Positions 51,132-59,943 of a DNA stretch of 64,000 nt are shown in pieces. The position numbers and the translations under genes are program-made. The stretch's first letter is position 1; the number at the start of each line of letters is the position of its first letter. The notes beneath the pieces are model-generated. The model was not told the origin of the DNA. It did not search any database and worked only from the letters and a program-made list of their open reading frames with translations. The stretch covers positions 3,142,001-3,206,000 of the forward strand of contig NZ_JABXJG010000001.1 in NCBI RefSeq assembly GCF_013375535.1, written 5' to 3'. The DNA comes from Sphingobium sp. 15-1. GTDB lineage: Bacteria; Pseudomonadota; Alphaproteobacteria; Sphingomonadales; Sphingomonadaceae.

Positions 51132-51809
51132 TCAGGGCTTCCAGGGCCGTTCGCGGAACCATTTGGTGACGACATATTTGCTGCCCTTCTCCACTGGGCG
51201 GGCGGCGTGCAGGCTGAAATTGTTGGGCGAACCGTCCCGGTCCATATTGTTCCACATCAGCAGCATGCCCTCGACCGGCGGCACCATGAATTCGCAAAGG
51301 GGAAAATGCGTCTCCCCGCCCGCCTCGACCGGCGAGAGATAGATCATCGCCGTCCAGCTCCGCTGCCCTCCGGTCTTCAGCATCGCCGGCCAGTAGTTGG
51401 CGGTCACCGGGAAATAATCCCAATGCGGTTTATATTCCTGCCCCGGCTGGTAGCGCTGGCCCTGCAACGTCTCGCCATGCGCGCTCTCCAGCCCCATCAG
51501 CGCGCAGATCCGGTCGCTGACGGTGCCCACCAGCGGCTCCCAGGGGCTGAGATTGCAGCTCGCGCTGGTGCGATAATCGGCGTTGGCGCTCCCGGAAAAC
51601 AGGGTCGAGGGCTGCGCGCCCGCATCGATCAGTTTCCGTAGCCCGGCACATTCCTGCGGACTGAGAAATTCCTGGCGGCCATAGATTTCGAGCTGCGGCG
51701 CATCGATCCGGCTGACCATCGGATTGCGGTCCAGCCGCGCCCGCACCGCCTCACCGATTTGCGCCCGGGCAACCGAGGCGATCCCGCCATCGTCAACAAT
51801 CTCGCTCAT
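51132..51809 (-). CDS. Prolyl-4-hydroxylase-like 2OG-Fe(II) oxygenase
   Basis: A 225-residue P4H-type enzyme. It has YRTSASCNLSPWEPLVGTVS, iron ligands HxD in GQEYKPHWDYFPV, SAMIYLSPVEAGGETHFP-type strands (WTAMIYLSPVEAGGET), distal His in FSLHAARPVEKGSKYV, and the 2OG-binding Lys in GSKYVVTKWFRERPW. All four ligand residues are present, so it is probably active. Protein or peptide hydroxylation is the usual activity. It lies between two RcnB-like genes on the same strand, which suggests, but does not prove, a link. Confidence 0.9.
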   Translation of the reverse strand: MSEIVDDGGIASVARAQIGEAVRARLDRNPMVSRIDAPQLEIYGRQEFLSPQECAGLRKLIDAGAQPSTLFSGSANADYRTSASCNLSPWEPLVGTVSDRICALMGLESAHGETLQGQRYQPGQEYKPHWDYFPVTANYWPAMLKTGGQRSWTAMIYLSPVEAGGETHFPLCEFMVPPVEGMLLMWNNMDRDGSPNNFSLHAARPVEKGSKYVVTKWFRERPWKP

Positions 51810-51923
51810 GTCCGTCCCAATGCCATCGCACGGGCTTTTGACGCAAATGAAAAGGGCCCGGAGCGATTAGCCCCGAGCCCAGTGGTTCCTGAAGGCCAGT
51901 TCAGGAGCGCATGTCCTCCGGCA

Positions 51924-52844
51924 TCACCAGAAGAAATCGTAGATCACGTCGACCACATAGCCGTCGCGGATGTCGACCAGCAGCGCATCGTCATAATAGC
52001 GGACCCAGCGTAGCGTGCCGTAAGCGGGCGGCAAGCGGTAGGAATAGGGATCGTCGATCCAGTAGCTGTTCGAATAGAGCAGGCTGTTCAGGAAGATCCC
52101 GATCGAATAGCGGGAATATCCATAGCTCCATCCGCGCGGCGCATAATAGCGCCCCATCCGGTAGCGATCGCCATAGCGCGAGCGATAGCTTGACCAGTCA
52201 TAGCGCCGGTCGTTGCGCCAGCCGCTGTCCCAGCGCCGCTGTCCTTCCCAGCGGGTGCGGTCGTCGAAGCGCCGTCCGCCGTTCCAGTTGTTGCCGCTCC
52301 AGCCGCCGCGCCGGTTGTCATTGTCCCAGCGCCGGTCGTCCCGATCGTTGCGCCGATCCCAATCGCGCCGGTCGCCATCCCGCCGGTCATTGCCGCGCCA
52401 GCGATCATTGTCGCGGCGGTCGTCGCCACGCCGGTCGCCCTGCCAGACCGGGCGATTATCGTCCCGCCGGTCGTTCCAGTTCCGGTCGTTCCGGCCGTTC
52501 CGGTCATCCCCGCGCGGGGTGGTTTCGAAACGCTGCTCGCCGCGGTTCCAGCGGGTCACCGTCGCCGGCCCGCGCTGATCCGGGCGTGCATCATTGCCGC
52601 GCCACTGGGGTTGGGGTTGCGCCTGCGGCTGGGCCACCTGCGCCGGCCGTTCCGCCTGCCGCTGTTCCCAGCGCTGCTGCTGGCCATTGCCCTGGCCGCC
52701 GCGCCCGCCGTCGGGCCGTCCCGACCGTTCGCCGCCACGGCCTCGCCAGCCGCCATTGTCATCGCCCCGCTGGGCATAGGCCGGGGCGATCCCGCCCAGA
52801 ACCGTCGCGGTCATCAACCCCGCCAGCATCATTTTCCTCAACAT
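51924..52844 (-). CDS. RcnB-like exported protein (2) with long Arg/Asp/Asn/Trp-rich region
   Basis: 306 residues. A signal peptide (MLRKMMLAGLMTATVLGGIA, cut near AYAQ) is followed by about 190 residues of low complexity dominated by R, D, N, G and W (RRDDNRPVWQGDRRGDDRRD and similar). The RcnB-type C-terminal domain is YSYRLPPAYGTLRWVRYYDD, then VDIRDGYVVDVIYDFFW. The ending matches the protein at 50486-50956. The disordered stretch could bind metals, nucleic acid or polysaccharide (inference). No terminator is clear. Confidence 0.82.
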   Translation of the reverse strand: MLRKMMLAGLMTATVLGGIAPAYAQRGDDNGGWRGRGGERSGRPDGGRGGQGNGQQQRWEQRQAERPAQVAQPQAQPQPQWRGNDARPDQRGPATVTRWNRGEQRFETTPRGDDRNGRNDRNWNDRRDDNRPVWQGDRRGDDRRDNDRWRGNDRRDGDRRDWDRRNDRDDRRWDNDNRRGGWSGNNWNGGRRFDDRTRWEGQRRWDSGWRNDRRYDWSSYRSRYGDRYRMGRYYAPRGWSYGYSRYSIGIFLNSLLYSNSYWIDDPYSYRLPPAYGTLRWVRYYDDALLVDIRDGYVVDVIYDFFW

Positions 52845-53047
52845 GCCATTCGCCTCATTTCACGGGGCCAGTCGCCCCTCATATGCCGTTTTTAAGACTC
52901 GGGCGATGTCGAGATGCTGAACTTGTTGGTCAGCGATTTGAAAGAATCGAGACCGTATGACCAATGTACGCGGCCTAAATGGTTGTGAAACGGAAAAAGC
53001 TGATCCAGATCAGAGCATGGCTATGCCATACGTTATACGGAGAATGC

Positions 53048-53587
53048 GTGAAGAAAACGCCCCACGCCGGCCGCGCCCGACAGGCGCTGCGCCAAGCGAC
53101 GATGGACAGCCATCGGCAGGTCGATGATCTGTTCTCCCGTTTTTCGCTCGACGATCGCGATGACTATGCCGCTTTTCTGAAGGCGCATGCCCGCGCGCTC
53201 GCCCCGTTGGAGGCGCTGGCGCAACCGCAGGCGCCGCGCCTGCCGATGCTGGCGCGGGACCTGGCGGCCATGGGCGAATCCCTGCCCGCGCCGCTGGAGA
53301 GCCCGGCGTCCGATGGCGAGGCCTATCGCTGGGGCGCGCGCTATACGCTGGAAGGATCGCGTCTGGGCGGCGCGATGCTGGCGCGCCGGGTGGCGGCAGG
53401 CCTGCCCCGCGCCTATCTGTCGGCGGCGCATGAAAAGGGCGGTTGGGCCGCCTTTCAACTGGCCCTGGACGATGCCGCCGACCGGGGCGGCGCGCAATGG
53501 ATCGACGGGGCGATTCGCGGCGCCCATGCCGCCTTCGACCTGTTCGCCCGCGCCGTCCGCGCCGAAGCGGAGACGGCCCATGGCTGA
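53048..53587 (+). CDS. bphO: Biliverdin-producing haem oxygenase
   Basis: A 179-residue helical protein that cleaves haem to biliverdin, the phytochrome chromophore. The proximal His is in RQATMDSHRQVDDLFSRF. The conserved distal glycine-type helix is YTLEGSRLGGAMLARR. The start is GTG 53048 with GGAGA about 7 bases upstream. The frame is open to 52979, but that part is an unlikely N-terminus. It overlaps the phytochrome gene by 8 bases, so chromophore and photoreceptor are translationally coupled. Confidence 0.88.
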   Translation: MKKTPHAGRARQALRQATMDSHRQVDDLFSRFSLDDRDDYAAFLKAHARALAPLEALAQPQAPRLPMLARDLAAMGESLPAPLESPASDGEAYRWGARYTLEGSRLGGAMLARRVAAGLPRAYLSAAHEKGGWAAFQLALDDAADRGGAQWIDGAIRGAHAAFDLFARAVRAEAETAHG

Positions 53588-56138
53588 CGAAAATGGGGAT
53601 TTCGCCGTCGATCTCAGCAATTGCGACCGGGAACCGATCCATGTGCTGGGCACCGTCCAGCCCTTCGGCTTCCTGATTGCGCTGACCGCCGATTGGCTGG
53701 TGTCGCGGGTTTCGGCCAACAGCGCCGACTTTATCGGCCTTCCGCCCGAACGGCTGCTGGGCCAGCCGATCGGCGGGATATTCCATGCGGAGGCGGTCCA
53801 TAGCCTGCGCAATCGCATCACCCTGCTGCGCGGCCCCGACGCGGTGGAGCGCATCTTCTCGCTCACCCTGGTCGATGGGATCGCGCCGTTCGACGTCGCG
53901 GTGCATTTCTCCGGATCGCTCGTCGTGATCGAGGCCGAGCCGGCCTCCCATGACGAGATGGAGGCGAGCAGCATGGTCCGCTCCATGGTGGCGCGGCTGG
54001 GACAGACGGAGGGCATGGCCGCCTTCCTGCGGGACGGCGCGCGGCAGGTGCGGGCGCTGACCGGCTTCGACCGGGTGATGGTCTATCGCTTTGCGGACGG
54101 CGGCGACGGCGAAGTCGTGGCCGAAGCGCTCCGCCCCGGCATCGACAGCTTTTTCGGCCTGCATTATCCCGCCTCCGACATTCCGGCCCAGGCGCGCGCG
54201 CTCTATCTGCGCAACATCTTCCGCGTGATCGCGGATGTGGGGGCGAAGCCGGTGCCGGTGGTGCCGCAGCTCGACCCCTCGGGCGCGGCGCTGGACATGT
54301 CGCTCTGCCTGACGCGGGCCGTGTCGCCTATTCATATCGAATATCTCGGCAATATGGGGGTGGGGGCCTCGCTCTCCATCTCGATCATCGTCGAGGGGCG
54401 GCTTTGGGGCCTGTTCGCCTGCCATCATTATGCGCCGCGCCTGCCTAGCTTCGCGCAACGCAGCGCCGCCGAACTGTTCGGCCAGATCTTCTCCATGATG
54501 CTCGAAAATCGCGAGCGCAGCGAAACCGCCGCCTATGAGGGCAAGGCGCGGCAGGTGGCCGACCGGCTGATGTCGGCGGTGGCGCAGGATCATGACCTGC
54601 TGTCCAACGCCCGTTGGCTGGGGGATGTGATCTTCGACACCATCCCGGCCGATGGCGTCGGCGTCTATATCGACGGCCAGATGACCTTTTCCGGACTGGC
54701 GCCGGACAAGCCGAGCTTCGCCGCGATCGTCGCCATGCTCAACCGCGCCGCGGCCAGCCAGGTGTTCACGACGGACAATCTGTCGGCCCTGATGCCGGAG
54801 GCGGCGGCCTATGCCGATCGCGCGGCGGGCCTGCTCGCCATCCCGCTTTCGCGCCGCCCCCGCGACTATGTGGTGCTGTTCCGGGCCGAGCAGCTCCGCT
54901 CGGTGCGCTGGGCGGGAAGCCCGGAAAAACATGTGGAATATGGCCCCAACGGCCCGCGCCTGACCCCGCGCAAGAGCTTCGAGGAGTGGTCGGAACTGGT
55001 GCGCGGCACCGCCTTGCCCTTCGCCGCCGCCGAACTGCGCGTGGCCGAAGCGTTGCGGACGGCCTTGCTGGAAGTCGTGCTGCGCCTGTCCGATTCCGCG
55101 CATGAGGAACGGCAGAAGGCGCATGAGAAGCAGGAATTGCTGATCGCGGAACTCAACCATCGCGTCCGCAACATCCTGTCGCTGATCCGGGGCCTGCTCT
55201 CCCAGACCCGCGACAGCGCCCAATCGGTCGACCAGTTCATCGACACGCTGGAAAGCCGCGTCCACGCCCTGGCCCGCGCCCATGACCAGATCACCGCGGA
55301 CCGCTGGGCGCCCGCGCGCCTCTACGATCTGATAGAGGTCGAATCGGCCGCCTATCTGGGGGAGCGGCGCGACCGGGTGGCGCTGACTGGCCCCAATGTG
55401 CTGCTCACTCCGTCCGCCTTCACGGTGCTGGCGCTGGTGATCCATGAATTGCTGACCAACGCGGCCAAATATGGCGCGCTTTCGGACAATGGCAGCGTGA
55501 CGATCGACTGGGAGGTCGACGGCGACGGCAGCCTGCTGCTGCATTGGCGCGAAAGCGGCGGTCCGGCGGTGGTCGCGCCGACCCGCCGGGGTTTCGGTTC
55601 GACGGTGATAGAGCGTTCCATCCCCTATGATCTGGGCGGCCGGGCGGAGGTCAATTACCGCCTCTCCGGGCTGGAGGCGCATTTCTGCATTCCCTCCGCC
55701 CATGTCGCCTCCGTCCTGCCGGACGTGATGGGGACGGAGCGGGCCAAGCCCGCCGCGCCGCCGACCCCGACATTGCTCAAAGGCCGCAATGTCCTGCTGG
55801 TCGAGGATAATATGATTATCGCCATGGATGGCGAGGACGCGCTGCGCGATCTGGGCGCGCAGGTGATCACGGCCGCCAGCGTTGGCCGCGCGCGGGAAGC
55901 GCTTGCCCTTCATGACGTCGACCTGGCCGTGCTGGACTTCAATCTGGGCAATGAGACCAGCCTGCCGGTGGCGGACCTGCTGGCGGAAAAGGGCGTCAGC
56001 TTCCTCTTCGCCACGGGCTATGGCGACGGGCTGGACTTGCCGGAGCGCTTCGGTGAGGTGACCTTGCTGAAAAAGCCTTATTCCGGCGCCACTCTCGCCC
56101 AGGCGATCCTCCCCGTCCTGGAAGAATCGGAACTTTAA
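53580..56138 (+). CDS. bphP: Bacteriophytochrome with HWE histidine kinase and receiver domain
   Basis: An 852-residue red/far-red light sensor. PAS (about 1-110) carries the N-terminal Cys (residue 15, SNCDREPIHVLGTVQPFG) that binds biliverdin. GAF (about 130-300) has the PASDIPAQARALYLRN motif. A PHY domain follows. The kinase is of the HWE type, with phosphoacceptor His in ELNHRVRN (residue about 527), HELLTNAAKYGALS in the ATPase domain, and the WRE motif. A C-terminal receiver (LLVEDNMI) has its phospho-Asp at about 786 in LAVLDFNLG. QPFG replaces the usual QPHG. The kinase-receiver pair implies an internal phosphorelay. The output partner is unknown. Confidence 0.95.
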   Translation: MADENGDFAVDLSNCDREPIHVLGTVQPFGFLIALTADWLVSRVSANSADFIGLPPERLLGQPIGGIFHAEAVHSLRNRITLLRGPDAVERIFSLTLVDGIAPFDVAVHFSGSLVVIEAEPASHDEMEASSMVRSMVARLGQTEGMAAFLRDGARQVRALTGFDRVMVYRFADGGDGEVVAEALRPGIDSFFGLHYPASDIPAQARALYLRNIFRVIADVGAKPVPVVPQLDPSGAALDMSLCLTRAVSPIHIEYLGNMGVGASLSISIIVEGRLWGLFACHHYAPRLPSFAQRSAAELFGQIFSMMLENRERSETAAYEGKARQVADRLMSAVAQDHDLLSNARWLGDVIFDTIPADGVGVYIDGQMTFSGLAPDKPSFAAIVAMLNRAAASQVFTTDNLSALMPEAAAYADRAAGLLAIPLSRRPRDYVVLFRAEQLRSVRWAGSPEKHVEYGPNGPRLTPRKSFEEWSELVRGTALPFAAAELRVAEALRTALLEVVLRLSDSAHEERQKAHEKQELLIAELNHRVRNILSLIRGLLSQTRDSAQSVDQFIDTLESRVHALARAHDQITADRWAPARLYDLIEVESAAYLGERRDRVALTGPNVLLTPSAFTVLALVIHELLTNAAKYGALSDNGSVTIDWEVDGDGSLLLHWRESGGPAVVAPTRRGFGSTVIERSIPYDLGGRAEVNYRLSGLEAHFCIPSAHVASVLPDVMGTERAKPAAPPTPTLLKGRNVLLVEDNMIIAMDGEDALRDLGAQVITAASVGRAREALALHDVDLAVLDFNLGNETSLPVADLLAEKGVSFLFATGYGDGLDLPERFGEVTLLKKPYSGATLAQAILPVLEESEL

Positions 56139-56176
56139 TCCATGGCTGAAAATGGCCACTTCCGCCATTAGCTTTC

Positions 56177-56310
56177 CGTCACCCCGGACTTGATCCGGGG
56201 TCCCGCTACCTTAGGATAGACGCCGGTTTACAAGAAAAGCGGGACCCCGGGTCAAGCCCGGGGTGACGAAATGGGAAATGACGGCAATCCACCCAATCCA
56301 TTCACCTTGG
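56177..56310. repeat. Family C palindromic repeat, copy 2 (complete)
   Basis: CGTCACCCCGGACTTGATCC (GGGGTCCCGC follows) and inverted GCGGGACCCCGGGTCAAGCC (CGGGGTGACG follows) span 56177-56268. The internal spacer TAGGATAGACGCCGG / TTTACAAGAAAA is the complement of the spacer in copy 1 (15930-16052). A tail GAAATGGGAAATGACGGCAA (TCCACCC) to about 56310 is shared with copy 1 in inverted orientation. No gene is seen in 56311-56422. Confidence 0.88.
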
Positions 56311-56422
56311 GCAAGTCCTGAGCATCGTCGAAGGGCCAGGAGCCTGGGCCTCACCTCACCCGAAACAGACTGTTTCCACCCGTCCGCTTGCGCCGCGCCC
56401 GCATGCTTCCGATCTATCCGGC

Positions 56423-57232
56423 ATGAGACAACCGACCCTCTTCATCCCCCATGGCGGCGGCCCATGCTTCTTCATGGACCCCAGCGATCCGGACCGTCCG
56501 CATAGCGACCCGATGTGGCAGCCGATGCAGGACTATCTGGCCAATCTCATCGCGACGCTGCCCGAACGCCCCAGCGCGATCCTGTTGGTTTCCGGCCATT
56601 GGGAGGAAAGCCGCTTCACGGTCCACAGCGGCGAAAAGCCGGGCCTGCTGTTCGACTATTACGGCTTCCCGCCGCACACGTACATGCTGCGCTGGGACGC
56701 GCCCGGCGCCCCCGGCATCGCGCGCCGCGTGGCCGGCCTGCTGGAACGGGCCGGCTTCCCTACCGGCATGGAGGAGGAGCGCGGCTGGGACCATGGCGTC
56801 TTCATCCCGATGAAGGTCGCCTTGCCCGATGCCGACATTCCGCTCGTCCAGCTCTCGCTTCGCCACGACCTCGATCCGCAGGCGCATATCGACGCCGGCC
56901 GGGCGCTCGCGCCGCTGCGCGACGAGGGCGTCCTCATCATCGGTTCGGGCATGAGCTTCCACAATCTTCGGGTTCGCGGCGCGCAGGCGACCGAGCCCTC
57001 AAAGCTTTGGGACGATGCATTGACCGCCGCAGTGACCGATGCCGACCCGGACAGCCGTGCCCGGCGCATCGCCGCCTGGGCCGATCTGCCCCACGCCCAT
57101 TTCGCCCATCCTCGCGAGGAGCATCTCCTGCCGCTGATGGTCGCCCTGGGCGCGGGCGGGGAGGATGCGGCGGTGCGCGATCATGCCAGCACCGTGTTGG
57201 GATGGGCCGTTTCGGGCTATCGCTTCGGTTAA
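56423..57232 (+). CDS. LigB/DODA-type extradiol ring-cleavage dioxygenase-like protein
   Basis: A 269-residue enzyme-fold protein. TLFIPHGGGPCFFMDPSDP (first metal His), LLVSGHWEESRFTV (second His), ERGWDHGVFIPMKVALPDAD (third His or acid) and LIIGSGMSFHNL match the YgiD/DODA-type LigB family. Members cleave catechol-like rings or DOPA. The true substrate cannot be read from sequence, and no aromatic-degradation operon surrounds it. Confidence 0.88.
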   Translation: MRQPTLFIPHGGGPCFFMDPSDPDRPHSDPMWQPMQDYLANLIATLPERPSAILLVSGHWEESRFTVHSGEKPGLLFDYYGFPPHTYMLRWDAPGAPGIARRVAGLLERAGFPTGMEEERGWDHGVFIPMKVALPDADIPLVQLSLRHDLDPQAHIDAGRALAPLRDEGVLIIGSGMSFHNLRVRGAQATEPSKLWDDALTAAVTDADPDSRARRIAAWADLPHAHFAHPREEHLLPLMVALGAGGEDAAVRDHASTVLGWAVSGYRFG

Positions 57233-57268
57233 GGCTGCCTCATGGGAGGTCGTCCCCCCGTCTAATCC

Positions 57269-57357
57269 GTCATGCTGAACTTGTTTCAGCATCCATCGCG
57301 CCTTTGCAGACGGCTTCTTGTGGGGAGAAATGGATGCTGAAACAAGTTCAGCATGAC
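57269..57357. repeat. Family A palindromic repeat, copy 2
   Basis: GTCATGCTGAACTTGTTTCA (GCATCCAT) and its inverted copy flank a spacer CGCGCCTTTGCAGACGGC / TTCTTGTGGGGAGAA related to that of copy 1 (1981-2070). It lacks the outer 17-bp inverted repeat of copy 1. It lies between two convergent genes. Confidence 0.88.
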
Positions 57358-57375
57358 GCTGAAAATGCGATGAGC

Positions 57376-57912
57376 TTACGGCCGCCGCAGTGCCGGAACC
57401 GCCTTCGCCGCCTCGTCCGGGGTGATCCCCGAGGGCGGCACGGCGTCCACCACTTCCTCGCCCCGCATCACCCGCCCCGCGCGCTGGATCGCGCCCCGCA
57501 ACCGGGGATAGATGCCGCAACGGCAGAGATTGGTGAGCGCGGCGTCGATCTCCTCATCGCTCGGATCGCTGGTCCGCCGCAGCAGCGCCGATGCGGTCAT
57601 GATGACGCCGGGGATGCAATAACCGCATTGCGACACATTGTCCGCCGCGAACACCTGTTGCAGCGGATGGCCGCGATCGGGCGACAATCCCTCTATGGTG
57701 GTGACGAACTTCCCCTCGGTGGCGGCGATCGTCACCTGGCAGGAGCGGACGGCTTCCCCGTCTATGTCGACGGTGCAGGCGCCGCAATCCCCGGTGCCGC
57801 AGCCATATTTGGTCCCGGTCAGGTTGGACGCGTCCCGCAAGGCCCAGAGCAGCGGCGTCGCCGGGTCCATCCGGTACTGGACCGGATAATCATTGACCGT
57901 GAACTTCGTCAT
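57376..57912 (-). CDS. 2Fe-2S subunit of a xanthine-oxidase-family oxidoreductase (IorA-like)
   Basis: A 178-residue small subunit. The plant-type ferredoxin cluster is KYGCGTGDCGACTVDIDG (C-x4-C-x2-C) plus the later RSCQV. The second cluster is SQCGYCIPG with NLCRCGIYP. Such subunits deliver electrons from a molybdopterin large subunit. No large subunit gene is adjacent, which is unusual, since the two normally form an operon. It overlaps the DUF2721 gene by 4 bases (ATGA), so it is translated with it. Confidence 0.93.
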   Translation of the reverse strand: MTKFTVNDYPVQYRMDPATPLLWALRDASNLTGTKYGCGTGDCGACTVDIDGEAVRSCQVTIAATEGKFVTTIEGLSPDRGHPLQQVFAADNVSQCGYCIPGVIMTASALLRRTSDPSDEEIDAALTNLCRCGIYPRLRGAIQRAGRVMRGEEVVDAVPPSGITPDEAAKAVPALRRP

Positions 57913-58385
57913 GCCGCGCCCTCTTCCTCCACCTGATGGTAAAGCACTTCGTTGCGGATGTGGATGGTCCGCGAGGCGAGCCGGATTTCCTGGATGAAGG
58001 TGCCGAACGCCGCCGCCTGCAACACCATGGCCAGGCTGAACAGGATCGCGATCGGGGTGCCCAGATGCGACCCCAGCAGGTTCGCCGCGAACAGCAGGAT
58101 GACGACCAGACAGATCGCGCAGGCCGACGCCACCGTCAGGAAGATCGCGCCGTTGACGACGCTCATCCGCCGGTCGAGCACGCGGATCTCGCTCACCATC
58201 CGGTCATGCTCCTTGCCGCGGGAAGCTAGGATCTTCTCCTCCACCTTCCGCGCCCGGTCGATGATGCGCGCCAGCCGCCCGACGCAGACGTTCAGGAACG
58301 CGCCGATGCCCGCGAGCAGGAAGACGGGGGCCAGGGCGAGCTGGATGGTCTGCGCGACCTGGGAAACCTGGGGAAGTGCGATCAT
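57909..58385 (-). CDS. DUF2721 membrane protein
   Basis: 158 residues with three predicted membrane helices (about 13-33, 77-100, 108-130) and the DUF2721 pattern LALAPVFLLAGIGAFLNVCV, RLARIIDRARKVEE and LDRRMSVVNGAIFLTVAS. The family has no established function. The gene is upstream of, and overlaps, the IorA-like subunit, so the two may act together, for example anchoring an oxidoreductase (inference). Confidence 0.9.
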   Translation of the reverse strand: MIALPQVSQVAQTIQLALAPVFLLAGIGAFLNVCVGRLARIIDRARKVEEKILASRGKEHDRMVSEIRVLDRRMSVVNGAIFLTVASACAICLVVILLFAANLLGSHLGTPIAILFSLAMVLQAAAFGTFIQEIRLASRTIHIRNEVLYHQVEEEGAA

Positions 58386-58467
58386 GGTGTCAAAGCAGCG
58401 CAGAGCGAAGGAAATGGCAAGGGTTGAAATGATGGCATGGGACTCACGCCATCATGACTTGGAGGAA

Positions 58468-58579
58468 CCGTGCTCCTGCGCAGGCAGGAGCCCAGTCTCG
58501 CCATCCGGGCATCACTCAACCCCCTGAACTGGGCTGAATGCGAGCCGCTTGTCTCGCTTCAGTGCCTTCGCAGGAGCAC
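58468..58579. repeat. Family B palindromic repeat, copy 7 (variant B2)
   Basis: The left arm is CCGTGCTCCTGCGCAGGCAG. The right side holds the extra block CTGAATGCGAG ... CTCGCTTCAG, a hairpin by itself, before TGCCTTCGCAGGAGCAC. It lies between the DUF2721 and aminotransferase genes. Confidence 0.85.
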
Positions 58580-58592
58580 AATCCTATATTCC

Positions 58593-59801
58593 TCAGGCAG
58601 CGCCTTTGGCGGGCGTATTGACGCCCATGGACTTGAGATATTGCTTGACGTTGCGGGCGGCCTGGCGGAGCCGCTGCTCATTCTCCACCATGGCGATGCG
58701 GACATAGCCCTCGCCATCCTCGCCATAGCCGACGCCCGGCGCGACCGCGACCTTGGCATGGGTCAGGAGCTGCTTGGAAAATTCCAGGCTCCCCATCTCC
58801 TTGAGCGCAGGCGGCAGCGGCGCCCAGGCGAACATCGACGCCTTGGGCGCGGGAATGTCCCACCCGGCGCGGCCAAAGGCCTCCACCATCACGTCGCGGC
58901 GCTTGTGGTAAAGCTCGCGGTTCTTCTGCACGATGTCCTGCGGGCCGTTGAGCGCCGCGCAGGCCGCCGCCTGGATCGGCGTGAACGCGCCATAATCGAG
59001 ATAGGACTTCACCCGCTTCAGGGCCGCGATCAGCTTCTTGTTGCCGACCGCAAAGCCGATGCGCCAGCCCGCCATCGAATAGGTCTTGCTGAGCGAGGTG
59101 AATTCCACCGCCACATCCTTGGCGCCGGGCACCTGGAGGATGGAGGGCGTCGGATTGCCGTCATAATAAAGCTCGGAATAGGCAAGGTCGGACAGCACCC
59201 ACACCTGGTTCTCCTTCGCCCAGGCGACCAGCCGCTCATAGAAAGCGAGGTCCACCGTCTCGGCGGTCGGGTTGCTGGGATAGCCCACGACGAGGATCGA
59301 GGGGCGCGGCACGGTGAAGGCCATCGCCCGCTCCAGCGATTGCCAATAATGTTCGTCCGGCGTGGTCGGCACGGAGCGGATGGTCGCCCCCGCGATGATG
59401 AAGCCGAACATGTGGATCGGATAGCTGGGATTGGGCGCCAGCACGACGTCGCCCGGCGCGGTGATCGCGGTGGCGAGGCTGGCGAGACCCTCCTTCGACC
59501 CCATGGTCACGACCACTTCTGTCTCCGGGTCCAGATCGACGCCGAAGCGGCGGCCATAATAATTGGCCTGCGCCTTGCGCAGTCCGGGAATGCCCATCGA
59601 CTGGGAATAGCCGTGCGCGCTTGGCTTTTGCGCGACTTCGCACAGCTTGGCGATGACATGGTCGGGCGGCGGCAGGTCGGGATTGCCCATGCCGAGGTCA
59701 ATAATGTCCTCTCCCGCGGCGCGCGCGGCGGCCCGCATCGCGTTCACTTCAGCGATGACATAGGGCGGCAGACGCTTCATGCGGTAGAATTCTTCGGACA
59801 T
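58593..59801 (-). CDS. PLP-dependent aminotransferase (AlaC-like)
   Basis: A 402-residue fold-type I aminotransferase from ATG 59801 (MSEEFYRMKRLPPYVIAEVN). It has the DIIDLGMGNPDLPPPDHVI start, NPSYPIHMFG, YPSNPTAETVD, the PLP-lysine segment FTSLSKTYSMAGWRIGF, and the C-terminal Arg in GEGYVRIAMVENEQRLRQA. The sequence resembles alanine transaminase AlaC and LL-DAP aminotransferases. The start differs from the longer frame to 59852. The exact substrate is not readable from sequence. Confidence 0.92.
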   Translation of the reverse strand: MSEEFYRMKRLPPYVIAEVNAMRAAARAAGEDIIDLGMGNPDLPPPDHVIAKLCEVAQKPSAHGYSQSMGIPGLRKAQANYYGRRFGVDLDPETEVVVTMGSKEGLASLATAITAPGDVVLAPNPSYPIHMFGFIIAGATIRSVPTTPDEHYWQSLERAMAFTVPRPSILVVGYPSNPTAETVDLAFYERLVAWAKENQVWVLSDLAYSELYYDGNPTPSILQVPGAKDVAVEFTSLSKTYSMAGWRIGFAVGNKKLIAALKRVKSYLDYGAFTPIQAAACAALNGPQDIVQKNRELYHKRRDVMVEAFGRAGWDIPAPKASMFAWAPLPPALKEMGSLEFSKQLLTHAKVAVAPGVGYGEDGEGYVRIAMVENEQRLRQAARNVKQYLKSMGVNTPAKGAA

Positions 59802-59943
59802 TTTTGGGGCTTTCCTGAAAGCTCGCGGTAAGGAATAGTGCGCAACACGCATTCAGCTTGTCACATCCAGGCTATAACCCGCCCAATTGCGACACGCCAG
59901 TGAAAGCCGCGAAACCGACCATGCCAGGAGAAGGAAGGTGGCC

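Noticed and set aside
52908..52936. GATGCTGAACTTGTTGGTCA as a third family A repeat
   Set aside because: Only one short arm-like stretch with no inverted partner. It could be a decayed copy but cannot be supported.
53010..56168. A 1052-codon open frame on the minus strand
   Set aside because: It is the shadow of bphO-bphP on the other strand. It has His/Arg/Gln/Gly-rich composition with no domain, a common artefact in GC-rich DNA.
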